From an uncultured cyanobacterium (GTDB lineage: Bacteria; Cyanobacteriota; Cyanobacteriia; Cyanobacteriales; Chroococcidiopsidaceae): DNA of 17,716 nt. This document shows positions 1 to 6,845 of this stretch, piece by piece. Where the stretch lies: assembly GCA_946221495.1 (NCBI GenBank), contig CAMIFA010000104.1, positions 1-17,716 on the forward strand, read 5' to 3'. The notes below the pieces were generated by a model, which worked only from the letters and a program-made list of their open reading frames with translations, did not search any database and was not told where the DNA came from. Numbering within the stretch: position 1 is the stretch's first letter; every line of letters begins with the position of its first letter. The position numbers were made by a program, and so were the translations under genes.

Positions 1-115
1 ATACTAATTTCTAGTTATATCAAGATTATCACAATAGGAAATCACAAACTCATCTAACCAAAGACTGGGTTCTATGCAAAATTAATGTTCACTTGAGATT
101 GAGACCATACACAAG

Positions 116-1360
116 TTATTTTCTCAGCAACTCTCGCCGTAGATGATCAAGAGCTGTGCAGGCACTGAGGTGACGAATCAACGACCGACTGCGCTCCCCA
201 AACCGATATTCAAAACTTTGGACTTCACTATTTGGCCCCGCTATGCCAATGTAGACCAAACCTACTGGTTTAGTGGTAGTATCGCCACCAGGTCCTGCGA
301 TACCAGTAATACTCAGCCCCCAAGTCGTTGCTAGGCGCGTTTGGACTCCAATTGCCATTTGCTCGGCTACCTTCGCACTTACTGCTCCTAAATGGATTAA
401 GTCTTCCGGCTCTACACCCAATAGGGAAATTTTTACAGAATTATCATAAGAAATTACTCCACCGAGAAAGTAACTGGAACTACCAGCGACATCAGTTAGC
501 ATTTCTCCCAGTTTGCCACCAGTACAAGATTCTGCGACACTCAGGGTTTCCCTCCTTTGAAGTAACAATTGTCCGACAACTGAACCTAAAGTTTCGTTGT
601 CTATACCGTAATAGTTCAAACCACCAATTTGTTGTAGTTCTGCTGCTACTGGCGCGATCAACTGCCTTGCTGCTGCTACTGATTCAGCTTTAGCAGAAAT
701 TCGCAGCTTTACTTCGCCTTGACTTGCATAAGGAGCGACAGTTGGATTAGATAGATTGAGAAAACCAGCTACTTTTTCAGCTAGAGCTGATTCCGCAATA
801 CCCCAAAATTTTAGTGTTTGGCTGTAGATAATTTCTTTGCCAAAGCCTTGACTCTTGAGAAATGGCACAGCTGTTTCTTGCCACATTCGCTGCATTTCAG
901 ACGGCACACCGGGGAAGGTGAAAATAGTTACACCCGCTACTTGCCAAATAATTCCTGGTGCTGTTCCAGCCAAGTTGGGTAAAACTTCTGCTCCTACGGG
1001 AATCAAGGCTTGCTTGCGGTTACTGGGTGTCATTTCCCGACCGCGCTGAGCATATTTATGAGCAATATCTGCGATAATTTCGGGATTTTCTAATAAAGGT
1101 ACGCCAAAAAAGTCAGCAAGGGTTTCAGTTGTGAGATCGTCGGGTGTTGGACCTAGGCCACCAGTAAATATGAGGAATTGCGATCGCTCCACAGCAATTT
1201 CTATTACTTGCTTCAGCCGTTGGGAGTTATCGCCCACGACAGTCTGGTAGTAGTGAGGAATACCAAGGTTTGCTAGTTGAATAGCTAGAAATTGGGCATT
1301 TTTATTCAGGATATTGCCTAGAAGTAACTCGGTGCCAACACAAATAATTTCAGCAGTCAT
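116..1360 (-). CDS. cinA: CinA-family protein (MoCF-like domain plus PncC amidase domain)
   Basis: Predicted two-domain CinA protein of 414 residues, the usual full length. The N-terminal half is the molybdopterin-binding-like (COG1058) domain, beginning MTAEIICVGTELLLG and carrying FTGGLGPTPDD. The C-terminal part is the PncC-type domain, with SVAESCTGGKLGEMLTDVAGSS and later TGIAGPGGD. The family hydrolyses nicotinamide mononucleotide to nicotinate mononucleotide (pyridine-nucleotide salvage) and/or ADP-ribose; in some bacteria it is linked to competence or DNA damage. The open frame extends 38 codons upstream to 1474, but those residues show no family similarity and come from a repeat, so I chose the ATG at 1358-1360. 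No clear Shine-Dalgarno site precedes it. It lies 144 bp downstream of glyA on the same strand and may be co-transcribed, although a hairpin repeat sits between them. Family assignment is secure; the exact enzymatic activity is inferred. Confidence 0.93.
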   Translation of the reverse strand: MTAEIICVGTELLLGNILNKNAQFLAIQLANLGIPHYYQTVVGDNSQRLKQVIEIAVERSQFLIFTGGLGPTPDDLTTETLADFFGVPLLENPEIIADIAHKYAQRGREMTPSNRKQALIPVGAEVLPNLAGTAPGIIWQVAGVTIFTFPGVPSEMQRMWQETAVPFLKSQGFGKEIIYSQTLKFWGIAESALAEKVAGFLNLSNPTVAPYASQGEVKLRISAKAESVAAARQLIAPVAAELQQIGGLNYYGIDNETLGSVVGQLLLQRRETLSVAESCTGGKLGEMLTDVAGSSSYFLGGVISYDNSVKISLLGVEPEDLIHLGAVSAKVAEQMAIGVQTRLATTWGLSITGIAGPGGDTTTKPVGLVYIGIAGPNSEVQSFEYRFGERSRSLIRHLSACTALDHLRRELLRK

Positions 1361-1397
1361 TTTTATTAGGGTTAGAAAAAAATAGTTATGAGTTCTA

Positions 1398-1499
1398 AGT
1401 TTTGAATGTTGAGTTAAAAGAAGTAATGCCTTGATTACTCTTAGTTGCTGAATCTTTTCAAGCCCAAAACTCAAAACTCAAAACTCAAAACTCAAAACT
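1398..1499. repeat. Hairpin-forming intergenic repeat with CAAAACT heptads (copy 1)
   Basis: Five perfect tandem copies of CAAAACT occupy 1465-1499. On the other side of the element AGTTTTGA (1398-1405) is complementary to TCAAAACT in the heptads (for example 1471-1478). An inner stem AGTAAT (1422-1427)/ATTACT (1434-1439) lies between them. The same left arm, spacer motif and heptads recur at 8043-8127. It sits 5 bp past the glyA stop, between glyA and cinA. It resembles the short tandemly repeated heptamers known from cyanobacterial intergenic DNA; a role in transcript termination or processing is only inferred. Confidence 0.75.
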
Positions 1500-1504
1500 A
1501 TTAC

Positions 1505-2785
1505 TTAAGCTAAGGCTGGAACGGGAATTGTTAAGTGAGGATACAAGGGGAAGCGATCGCATAATGCCGCGACTCGTCGCCGACAATCTTGTGCTACGGT
1601 TTCGTCGTCTGGATTTAGCAAGCGATCGGCGATTATATTGGCAATCTCAGTAAATTCATCCCTACCCATGCCTCGCGTTGTCATTGCTGGTGAGCCAAGT
1701 CGCAAACCGCTAGTTACAAAAGGTGACTGCGGATCGAAAGGAACTGTATTTTTGTTAGCAGTAATATTAACGCCACTTACTAGTTGATCCGCTTGCTTAC
1801 CCGTCATGTTGATGCAACGCAGATCGACCAACATTAAATGGTTATCTGTACCGTTGGATACAAGCTTAAAGTTCCTTGCTTGTAGCTGCGTTGCTAAAGT
1901 ACGAGCATTTTCAATTACTTGCGCGGAATAAGCTTTAAACTGGGGTTGCAAAGCTTCACCAAAAGCTACTGCTTTAGCAGCGATCGCGTGTTCTAACGGT
2001 CCTCCCTGAGTCCCTGGAAAAACTGCTTTATCCAGTTTCTTGGCTAATTCTGGATCACGGGTGATAATTAACCCACCTCTAGGACCGCGTAGAGTTTTAT
2101 GAGTTGTAGTAGTTACAACATCGCAGTGGGGAATAGGGCTAGGATGCAGACCAGTAGCAACCAAACCAGCAATGTGAGCGATATCTGCTAGTAGGTATGC
2201 ACCAATTTCATCTGCTATGCTTCTAAACTTGGCAAAGTCAATTACACGCGGATAAGCAGAATAACCACAAATTAGCAGCTTGGGACGGTGTTGCAGTGCT
2301 AGCTCTCGAATAGCATCGTAATCTAGCTGTTCTTCTGGACTAACGCCGTAGTGACAAACCTTAAACCACTTACCTGACACATTGACTGGGGAACCATGTG
2401 TTAGATGTCCGCCGTGAGACAAGTCCATCCCCATAATTGTGTCTCCAGGCTCCAAGAGCGATAAGAAAACAGCGAAATTTGCCTGCGCTCCAGAATGAGG
2501 TTGGACATTGGCATGAGCTGCGCCAAAAAGTTGTTTGGCACGATCAATAGCAAGCTGCTCGATTTTGTCGATATACTCACAACCGCCGTAGTAGCGCTTA
2601 CCAGGTAATCCCTCGGCGTATTTATTAGTTAATACAGAGCCTTGGGCGGCTAGCACAGCCGCAGAGGTAAAGTTTTCACTAGCAATTAACTCTAAGTGGT
2701 CGCGTTGACGTTGGAGTTCGGCGTGAATTAAATCTGCAACAAGCGGGTCAGAATCAGCGAGAATGTCTAAGTTAGTCGAATTCAC
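1505..2785 (-). CDS. glyA: Serine hydroxymethyltransferase
   Basis: PLP enzyme that interconverts serine plus tetrahydrofolate with glycine plus 5,10-methylene-tetrahydrofolate. It supplies one-carbon units in the cytosol, and in cyanobacteria also helps process photorespiratory glycine. The 426-residue length is normal. Visible signatures are the N-terminal substrate/cofactor region LIASENFTS (about residues 33-41), YAEGLPGKRYYGG (56-68), the PLP-lysine motif TTTTHKTLRGPRGG with Lys230, and the C-terminal SGLRLGSPAMTTRGM segment. The start is GTG at 2783-2785, preceded on the minus strand by AAGGAAG about six bases upstream, a good ribosome-binding site that decides this start. It is the first gene of a possible glyA-cinA unit. 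No glycine riboswitch-like structure is evident upstream. Confidence 0.97.
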   Translation of the reverse strand: MNSTNLDILADSDPLVADLIHAELQRQRDHLELIASENFTSAAVLAAQGSVLTNKYAEGLPGKRYYGGCEYIDKIEQLAIDRAKQLFGAAHANVQPHSGAQANFAVFLSLLEPGDTIMGMDLSHGGHLTHGSPVNVSGKWFKVCHYGVSPEEQLDYDAIRELALQHRPKLLICGYSAYPRVIDFAKFRSIADEIGAYLLADIAHIAGLVATGLHPSPIPHCDVVTTTTHKTLRGPRGGLIITRDPELAKKLDKAVFPGTQGGPLEHAIAAKAVAFGEALQPQFKAYSAQVIENARTLATQLQARNFKLVSNGTDNHLMLVDLRCINMTGKQADQLVSGVNITANKNTVPFDPQSPFVTSGLRLGSPAMTTRGMGRDEFTEIANIIADRLLNPDDETVAQDCRRRVAALCDRFPLYPHLTIPVPALA

Positions 2786-3202
2786 TTGAGCTTCCTTAAA
2801 AAATTTCAGAACGATTTAGCTGCTGTAATAAAAAGCAAGTTTAATGAATGCGTTAATTATGATAACGCTATTTGATTAGTCCCTAGTCCTTAGTTAACAG
2901 TTACTACTAGTAGGATTCGTCGCCTGTATTTATACCCCCCTATTGGGCAAATTAATAGCTTCTTTGCTAATGACTGATGACTGATAACCAATGACCCCTC
3001 CGGGGTTCGCCAGTCGCTCATGGGGGAAACCACGCCAGTTCCTACAACGGGGGAAACCCCCGCAACGGACTGGCTCCCCAAGACCGCGCTGGCTCACTAA
3101 TAACTTTTGTGGCACATTAAGCTGTGTAAGGATTTTAGCGATCTCCTTAAATGAATAATTTAAAATTGACCCAAGGGAACTAAATATCTACCGGAGGGAT
3201 GG
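2786..3202. other. 417-bp gap between divergent genes glyA and the 4-Cys mini-protein
   Basis: The gap must hold the promoters of glyA (minus) and the gene at 3203 (plus), but I cannot place either with confidence. Its centre is a GC-rich structured block (2994-3096, listed separately) within AT-rich flanks. Short repetitive text of the TGACTGATGACTGATAA kind lies just left of that block (around 2968-2990). Two short open frames on the minus strand (2890-3081 and 2930-3115) only translate this repeat and are not credible genes. Confidence 0.6.
2994..3096. repeat. GC-rich cluster of small hairpins, probable dispersed repeat
   Basis: Three nested or adjacent inverted repeats are visible: ACCCC-TCC-GGGGT (2994-3006), CGGGGG-AAA-CCCCCG (3048-3062), and an outer pair GCCAGTC (3009-3015)/GACTGGC (3068-3074). 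GGGGGAAAC occurs twice. The base composition contrasts sharply with the AT-rich surroundings. The pattern is that of dispersed palindromic repeats in cyanobacterial genomes, but only one full copy is in this window, so dispersal is inferred. Confidence 0.6.
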
Positions 3203-3403
3203 ATGTTAGTAGTTTTAATGGAAGAGCAGATCCTTGCCCCTCAGCACGTTTGCCAAAGCTGTTTACTTGCAGATCAAAGTGGTAAACCACGGTGGCGGGG
3301 AGGTCAACTTCGCTGTGGTCAAGCACTTCACAAATTTACCGCTCAACAACCAGATCAATATCAATGTCAAATGGGTTTTTTGATTGCGAATATCCAACAA
3401 TGA
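3203..3403 (+). CDS. Small four-cysteine protein, possible metal-binding knuckle
   Basis: A 66-residue protein I cannot name. It contains four cysteines at 17, 20, 38 and 55 (CX2C-X17-C-X16-C) and several basic and glutamine residues. The first pair (HVCQSC) followed by a basic, glycine-containing stretch (PRWRGGQLRCG) looks like a treble-clef or zinc-ribbon-like fold, but the second cysteine pair is widely split, so metal binding is speculative. The ATG at 3203 is preceded by GGAGGG (3193-3198) at a spacing of four; a second in-frame ATG at 3218 would lie too far from that site. No signal peptide or membrane segment is seen. It stands 138 bp upstream of the Tic20-like gene on the same strand, so co-transcription is possible. 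The strong ribosome-binding site is the main evidence that it is real. Confidence 0.6.
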   Translation: MLVVLMEEQILAPQHVCQSCLLADQSGKPRWRGGQLRCGQALHKFTAQQPDQYQCQMGFLIANIQQ

Positions 3404-3541
3404 AGCTTGTATATTATTTACGTCAATTAAGACAGTCTAAAAGTCTTTCAGTTGAGGCAGTTTAGAGACGACGATCGCAGCTGCGTTATCCTGAGCATAG
3501 AACAAAAAATTACTACTATCACATTCAGGAGAACGCAGGAG

Positions 3542-4018
3542 ATGACTTGGCGGGGTTCAGTAACAGTTTCAGATAGGATTTTTGCTTCCCTACCGTATTT
3601 GCTTCCCCTAATTGATGGGGTAGTCTTCGGTAGCTATTTGTTCAGACAATTTCCGGCTCTAGCAGTAGCTTTTTTACCAATTCTTCCTCTGGTACAACTT
3701 TACAACGGCATTCCTTTTATCGGGCTGATTATCTTCTTTGCTTTATTTCTACTAGTTATCAGAAACGAAAGCATTAGTCACTTCATTCGTTTCAACACGA
3801 TGCAAGCAATCCTCTTAGATATCGTGATCTTTCTATTTAGCCTTTTACTACGAATTATTATGCCAGTACCTGGTGCTGGCTTCGCGCTGGAAACATTAAC
3901 TAACACGCTGTTTTTAGGCATAGTGGCAGCAGTTGTTTACTCTGTTGCTAAGTCACTACTAGGGCGTTATGCAGAAATTCCGGCAATTTCTGATGCAGCA
4001 CGGATGCAAGTTCCCTAA
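3542..4018 (+). CDS. Tic20-family membrane protein
   Basis: A 158-residue integral membrane protein with about four hydrophobic segments (roughly residues 12-30, 38-73, 84-108 and 118-136). The motif SHFIRFNTMQAILLDI (79-94) is a hallmark of the cyanobacterial Tic20-like family. Plant Tic20 is part of the protein-import complex of the chloroplast inner envelope; the cyanobacterial homologues sit in the plasma or thylakoid membrane and their role is poorly defined. The open frame extends upstream to 3452, but the ATG at 3542 is preferred: it begins the conserved MTWRGS N-terminus and has AGGAG (3527-3531) ten bases upstream. The stop codon overlaps the stop of the convergent gene at 4015. Family identity is firm, function is inferred. 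Confidence 0.88.
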   Translation: MTWRGSVTVSDRIFASLPYLLPLIDGVVFGSYLFRQFPALAVAFLPILPLVQLYNGIPFIGLIIFFALFLLVIRNESISHFIRFNTMQAILLDIVIFLFSLLLRIIMPVPGAGFALETLTNTLFLGIVAAVVYSVAKSLLGRYAEIPAISDAARMQVP

Positions 4019-4818
4019 TGTTTGTAGTGTCGCATTGCTGCTGATTGTCTAGAAACTACGGTGTTTTGCAGGCGACCAATGCCTTCAATTTCAACACGGA
4101 TGCGATCGCCTACGTGCATTGGTCCTACGCCCATTGGTGTGCCAGTCAGCACTATGTCTCCTGGCAGCAGTGTCATTACTTGGCTGATGTAGGACACCAA
4201 AAAGTCAGGTGCAAACACCATTTGATCTATACAGGCAGATTGTACTGCTTGGTCATGATCATTCAAAAATGTTTGCAACTTAGCTGCTGGATTTAATTGG
4301 CGGACGATCCAAGGTCCTAAAGGACAAAATGTATCAAATCCTTTAGCTCGTGTCCATTGATGATCGCGCTTTTGTAAATCTCTGGCTGTGACATCATTGG
4401 CGATTGTGTAGCCCCAAATTTTTGTTTGTGCCTGTTCTAGCGTACAGTCAAAAGCGCGATCGCCAATTACTAGTGCTAACTCCCCCTCGTAGTCTACACG
4501 CTGCGTTTGCGGTGGATACTGAATTTCTGTTGCAGTCGCAATAACTGATGTCGGCGGCTTGAAGAATAACAACGGCTCTGGCGGTACTGCTGTTCCCATT
4601 TCCGCAGCATGATCTGCATAATTCTTGCCTACAGCAATAATCTTAGAAGGAGCACAAGGGGCAAGTATTCTATAGCTGTCTGGTTCTAAATGCAAATCTG
4701 TAGGTTGTCCTTGCATCCAAGGAGGAGCATCTAGCACCTGAACACCTTGAGTGAGTTGTAGTAACCCGTAGAAAACCCTTCCCTCTTGATTTTGAACTCG
4801 GACGTAGCGGTGCGCCAT
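4015..4818 (-). CDS. Fumarylacetoacetate hydrolase (FAH) family protein
   Basis: A 267-residue cytosolic metal-dependent hydrolase/decarboxylase of the FAH superfamily. Visible signatures are IIAVGKNYADHAAEMG (60-75), RVDYEGELALVIG with the acidic ligands Glu111 and Glu113, the third ligand Asp142 in ANDVTARD, Lys159 in RAKGFDTFCPLGP, and TGTPMGVGP near 225-233. Relatives act on acylpyruvates, oxaloacetate or homoprotocatechuate-pathway intermediates; the substrate cannot be told from sequence. No aromatic-degradation genes adjoin it, so a general role such as oxaloacetate or acylpyruvate clean-up is more likely than a catabolic pathway, but this is inference. ATG at 4816-4818 begins the conserved start of the protein; no strong Shine-Dalgarno site is seen. 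Divergent from rpsF and convergent with the Tic20-like gene. Confidence 0.92.
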   Translation of the reverse strand: MAHRYVRVQNQEGRVFYGLLQLTQGVQVLDAPPWMQGQPTDLHLEPDSYRILAPCAPSKIIAVGKNYADHAAEMGTAVPPEPLLFFKPPTSVIATATEIQYPPQTQRVDYEGELALVIGDRAFDCTLEQAQTKIWGYTIANDVTARDLQKRDHQWTRAKGFDTFCPLGPWIVRQLNPAAKLQTFLNDHDQAVQSACIDQMVFAPDFLVSYISQVMTLLPGDIVLTGTPMGVGPMHVGDRIRVEIEGIGRLQNTVVSRQSAAMRHYKH

Positions 4819-4849
4819 AAAATGCTTCGGATATCTGGTTTATTGAGCA

Positions 4850-4868
4850 AATTAGTTGCTGACTAATT
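4850..4868 (-). promoter_or_regulatory. Perfect 7-bp hairpin upstream of the FAH-family gene
   Basis: AATTAGT (4850-4856) and ACTAATT (4862-4868) form a perfect stem with a five-base loop TGCTG, 31 bp before the start codon of the minus-strand FAH gene. It could be a leader hairpin or an operator half-site pair. No experimental analogue is known to me. Confidence 0.3.
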
Positions 4869-5001
4869 GAAATCCTGCTTAAAGGTAATCTCTGCCGCGC
4901 CCTCACTTGCTACTAGCTAATTTTTAACCTCTTAATGTTGGTACACTCTTTATCTACTGCTATGCAAGTAAGATAACAGACTGCTAAGATTGTAATTCCT
5001 T

Positions 5002-5059
5002 GTTGCTTCAGAAATTGACTGCCATTAACTTGTTGGCATCTAACTTAAATTGAAGCAGC
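5002..5059 (+). promoter_or_regulatory. Structured leader of rpsF (candidate bS6-responsive element)
   Basis: An outer stem pairs 5002-5010 (GTTGCTTCA) with 5051-5059 (TGAAGCAGC), nine pairs including one G-U. An inner stem pairs TGCCA (5020-5024) with TGGCA (5034-5038) around a nine-base loop. The structure ends 12 bases before the AAGGAG ribosome-binding site of rpsF (5072-5077). bS6 or bS6:bS18 regulates rpsF through leader elements in other bacteria; I do not see the CCG bulge described for that motif, so equivalence is not established. Confidence 0.4.
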
Positions 5060-5087
5060 CATTTTGTCCAGAAGGAGACTCAAATTA

Positions 5088-5414
5088 ATGCAGACCGTTT
5101 ACGAAACAATGTACATTCTGCGACCTGATTTAGGCGATGAGCAGGTAGAGCAGGCAGTTAACAAATACCAAAGTTTGCTCCAAGAACAAGGAGCCAAAGA
5201 AATTGAAGTTCAACAGCGTGGCAAACGTCGTCTTGCTTATGAAATTCAAAAGCAGCGAGATGGCATTTATATCCAGATGAACTACCAAGCTCCTCCAACA
5301 GTAATAGCGCCTTTGGAACGAGCAATGCGATTGAGCGAGGAAGTAATTCGCTACCTAACAATCAAGCAACAAGTTCCTGAAGAAACTCCAGAGGCGGCTG
5401 AATCCGAGGAGTAG
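5088..5414 (+). CDS. rpsF: Small ribosomal subunit protein bS6
   Basis: A 108-residue ribosomal protein S6 of the 30S platform, which elsewhere binds 16S rRNA together with bS18. The N-terminus QTVYETMYILRPDLGDEQVEQAV and the later RGKRRLAYEIQKQRDGIYIQMNY are diagnostic; the C-terminus is acidic (EETPEAAESEE). The ATG at 5088 is chosen over a TTG at 5064 because AAGGAG (5072-5077) lies ten bases upstream and the conserved protein begins at MQTVYE. Unlike the rpsF-ssb-rpsR operons of many bacteria, it stands alone here with no rpsR or ssb nearby. A foldable leader precedes it and a hairpin follows the stop. Confidence 0.96.
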   Translation: MQTVYETMYILRPDLGDEQVEQAVNKYQSLLQEQGAKEIEVQQRGKRRLAYEIQKQRDGIYIQMNYQAPPTVIAPLERAMRLSEEVIRYLTIKQQVPEETPEAAESEE

Positions 5415-5429
5415 ATATTATTTATCTAA

Positions 5430-5468
5430 AGCTCCTCCTCTTTTTTTAAGTAGAGAAAAGGGGGAGCT
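5430..5468 (+). terminator. Hairpin downstream of rpsF, possible terminator
   Basis: A pyrimidine-rich arm at 5430-5444 (AGCTCCTCCTCTTTT) pairs with the purine-rich arm ending AAAAGGGGGAGCT at 5456-5468, with one G-T wobble and a slight offset at the loop end. It begins 15 bp after the rpsF stop. There is no T-tract after the stem (the T run is in the loop), so it may act as a 3'-end stabiliser or factor-dependent terminator. Confidence 0.5.
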
Positions 5469-5503
5469 ACCTCCAAGGGATAGAATTTCGTAATTAAGTT
5501 AAG

Positions 5504-5561
5504 CCGTAAGCTTAGAAGTTATTGCCTAACAGTAGTAGAAGACATACTGAGTAGCTTACGG
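5504..5561 (+). promoter_or_regulatory. 9-bp perfect inverted repeat before the gene at 5611
   Basis: CCGTAAGCT (5504-5512) is exactly repeated in inverse orientation as AGCTTACGG (5553-5561), 40 bases apart. It ends 49 bp before the start codon of the next gene. It could be the closing stem of a leader RNA or a pair of operator half-sites; the sequence does not decide between these. Confidence 0.35.
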
Positions 5562-5610
5562 AAATTAGGGTAATTTACCTGCAAGGAGAAGCACTTTCTC
5601 GACATCGCTG

Positions 5611-6336
5611 ATGACCAGATTATTTTCGGAAATATCTAAAGTTCTAATTGTAGTGGAGTCGAGCGCCAAAGAAATTACTGAACCAGTAACGCTTCAGATG
5701 GTATCGGCGCTGCAACAGGCGATTGCGGCATCTAGAAACGAATTTATTAAAGTAGAAGTAATTACAGTTTTAGCATTAAAAGACAAAGTGCCAGAATTGA
5801 TCAAGGACATTTTTATCTGCCCTTTAACACTGAATTTAACTTCTAATCTCTCTTTTAACGCTCAGTTGATTTATCAAGCTTGTCGTGACGTTCCTAGCCT
5901 CCGCCAACGTATAGCGCAATTAGGATACGCGATCGCTGATGGTCATTTTTGGTTACCTCTAGTGCTGACAGCAAAGGGACTGCTTTATGGTGAGGTAATT
6001 GGGTTATCTGAGGCAGCAGCTGGGGAAATACTATTAGCGTCTAATTTAAGTTATTACCAACCGTTTCACTTATCAGACGCAAAGCGGCAGCAAATTTACC
6101 AGATGGGGTATTCTCTGTTACAACTGTTATCTGCACCGCCAGCTACCTACTTGATGCAATTTGGGTTACAGAAAGATCACATTTACTTTGATCGACTTTT
6201 GCCTTTTCCAGCTGCACCCGCGATCGCTAGCTTGGGTGTTCAAGAACCAGATTTATTTGCCTGCCATTGGTACTGCCTCACAAATTCGCCGATTCTTGAC
6301 CTTAATATTATCCCATCGCTTGCAGTTCCTTCCTAA
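5611..6336 (+). CDS. Conserved-looking protein of unknown function
   Basis: A 241-residue protein that I do not recognise. It appears soluble: no signal peptide and no convincing membrane segment. The first part (residues about 8-75) alternates beta-like and helical stretches (KVLIVVESS, FIKVEVITVLALK) and could be a small alpha/beta domain. The middle contains an ACRDVPSLRQRIAQLGYAIADGHFWLPLVLTAKGLLYGEVIG segment, which looks like a conserved core. Composition and a HIP1 site inside it match the neighbouring genes, so recent transfer is unlikely. The ATG at 5611 is the first usable start, but the only good Shine-Dalgarno sequence (AAGGAGAA, 5583-5590) is 20 bases away, an unusually long spacing. 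It faces the STAS gene tail to tail with 8 bp between stops. Confidence 0.7.
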   Translation: MTRLFSEISKVLIVVESSAKEITEPVTLQMVSALQQAIAASRNEFIKVEVITVLALKDKVPELIKDIFICPLTLNLTSNLSFNAQLIYQACRDVPSLRQRIAQLGYAIADGHFWLPLVLTAKGLLYGEVIGLSEAAAGEILLASNLSYYQPFHLSDAKRQQIYQMGYSLLQLLSAPPATYLMQFGLQKDHIYFDRLLPFPAAPAIASLGVQEPDLFACHWYCLTNSPILDLNIIPSLAVPS

Positions 6337-6344
6337 TCGGAATT

Positions 6345-6713
6345 TTAGGCGACTAGTACAGGAGTGTTAACTGTTGTCAAAATAGCATCGTAATTCTCAT
6401 AAATTTCAAAAACGGAATCTAACTGAGTTAGTTCAAAAACTAAGCGTACGGGTGCTTGCAGATTACAAAGCACTAGACGACAACTATGATTACGTGCCAC
6501 CTTTAGCCCTGTTATTAAGGCAAATAAGCCAGAACTATCCATAAAATCTACTTGACTAAGATCGAAAACCCAAAGATGTTGGGGTTGGGGTACTAAACTA
6601 GCCATCTGTTTTTCCAAACCCTTGCCACCCTTTAGGTCTAATCGTCCTTGAGGTTGAAGTACAATTAGTTGTAACTCTTGTGCGATCATAATTTTCACTG
6701 GTAGTTTAGACAT
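6345..6713 (-). CDS. Single-domain STAS protein (anti-sigma factor antagonist-like)
   Basis: A 122-residue stand-alone STAS domain. The hallmark is the VDFMDSSGLFALITGL segment (about 55-70), with DSSG at 59-62 containing the serine that is phosphorylated in SpoIIAA-type antagonists. Such proteins switch partners with a HPK-like serine kinase/anti-sigma factor, or act in other partner-switching systems; cyanobacteria have several that are not tied to a known sigma factor. No kinase or PP2C phosphatase gene is adjacent in this window, so the partner is elsewhere. Start choice is uncertain between Met1 (6713) and Met9 (6689), as neither has a good ribosome-binding site; the STAS fold could begin at either. 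Convergent with the unknown gene at 5611. Confidence 0.85.
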   Translation of the reverse strand: MSKLPVKIMIAQELQLIVLQPQGRLDLKGGKGLEKQMASLVPQPQHLWVFDLSQVDFMDSSGLFALITGLKVARNHSCRLVLCNLQAPVRLVFELTQLDSVFEIYENYDAILTTVNTPVLVA

Positions 6714-6845
6714 TTAACACAAGTGAGGGAAACCAGGTAGTTATAAGTTACACCTTTAAAACAACAATTTTCCAACATCCCTAATTGCTTAAGAATGTAC
6801 AGTCATGAAATTAAAAAAGTGAAATAAATATTTTTTACATAAATT

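Noticed and set aside
1361..1474. In-frame extension of CinA upstream of 1360
   Set aside because: The extra residues derive from the intergenic repeat and do not resemble the family N-terminus, which begins MTAEIICVG.
1465..1499. Tandem heptads considered as a CRISPR-like array
   Set aside because: Units are 7 bp, directly adjacent with no spacers, and there are no cas genes nearby.
2786..2889. Possible glycine riboswitch upstream of glyA
   Set aside because: No tandem glycine-aptamer-like helices or conserved core could be recognised; glyA has a simple short leader with AAGGAAG.
2890..3115. Two overlapping short open frames on the minus strand over the GC-rich repeat
   Set aside because: They only translate the hairpin-rich repeat, have no ribosome-binding site and show proline/glycine/arginine-rich text typical of spurious frames over repeats.
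4938..4966. TTGGTA-N17-TATGCA as the rpsF promoter
   Set aside because: Spacing is right, but the -10 matches consensus at only three positions; too weak to list as a feature.
6161..6370. Overlapping frame at the 3' end of the gene at 5611, considered as a frameshifted continuation
   Set aside because: The main frame ends normally 8 bp before the STAS gene, and the alternative frame shows no recognisable conserved sequence and would run into that gene.
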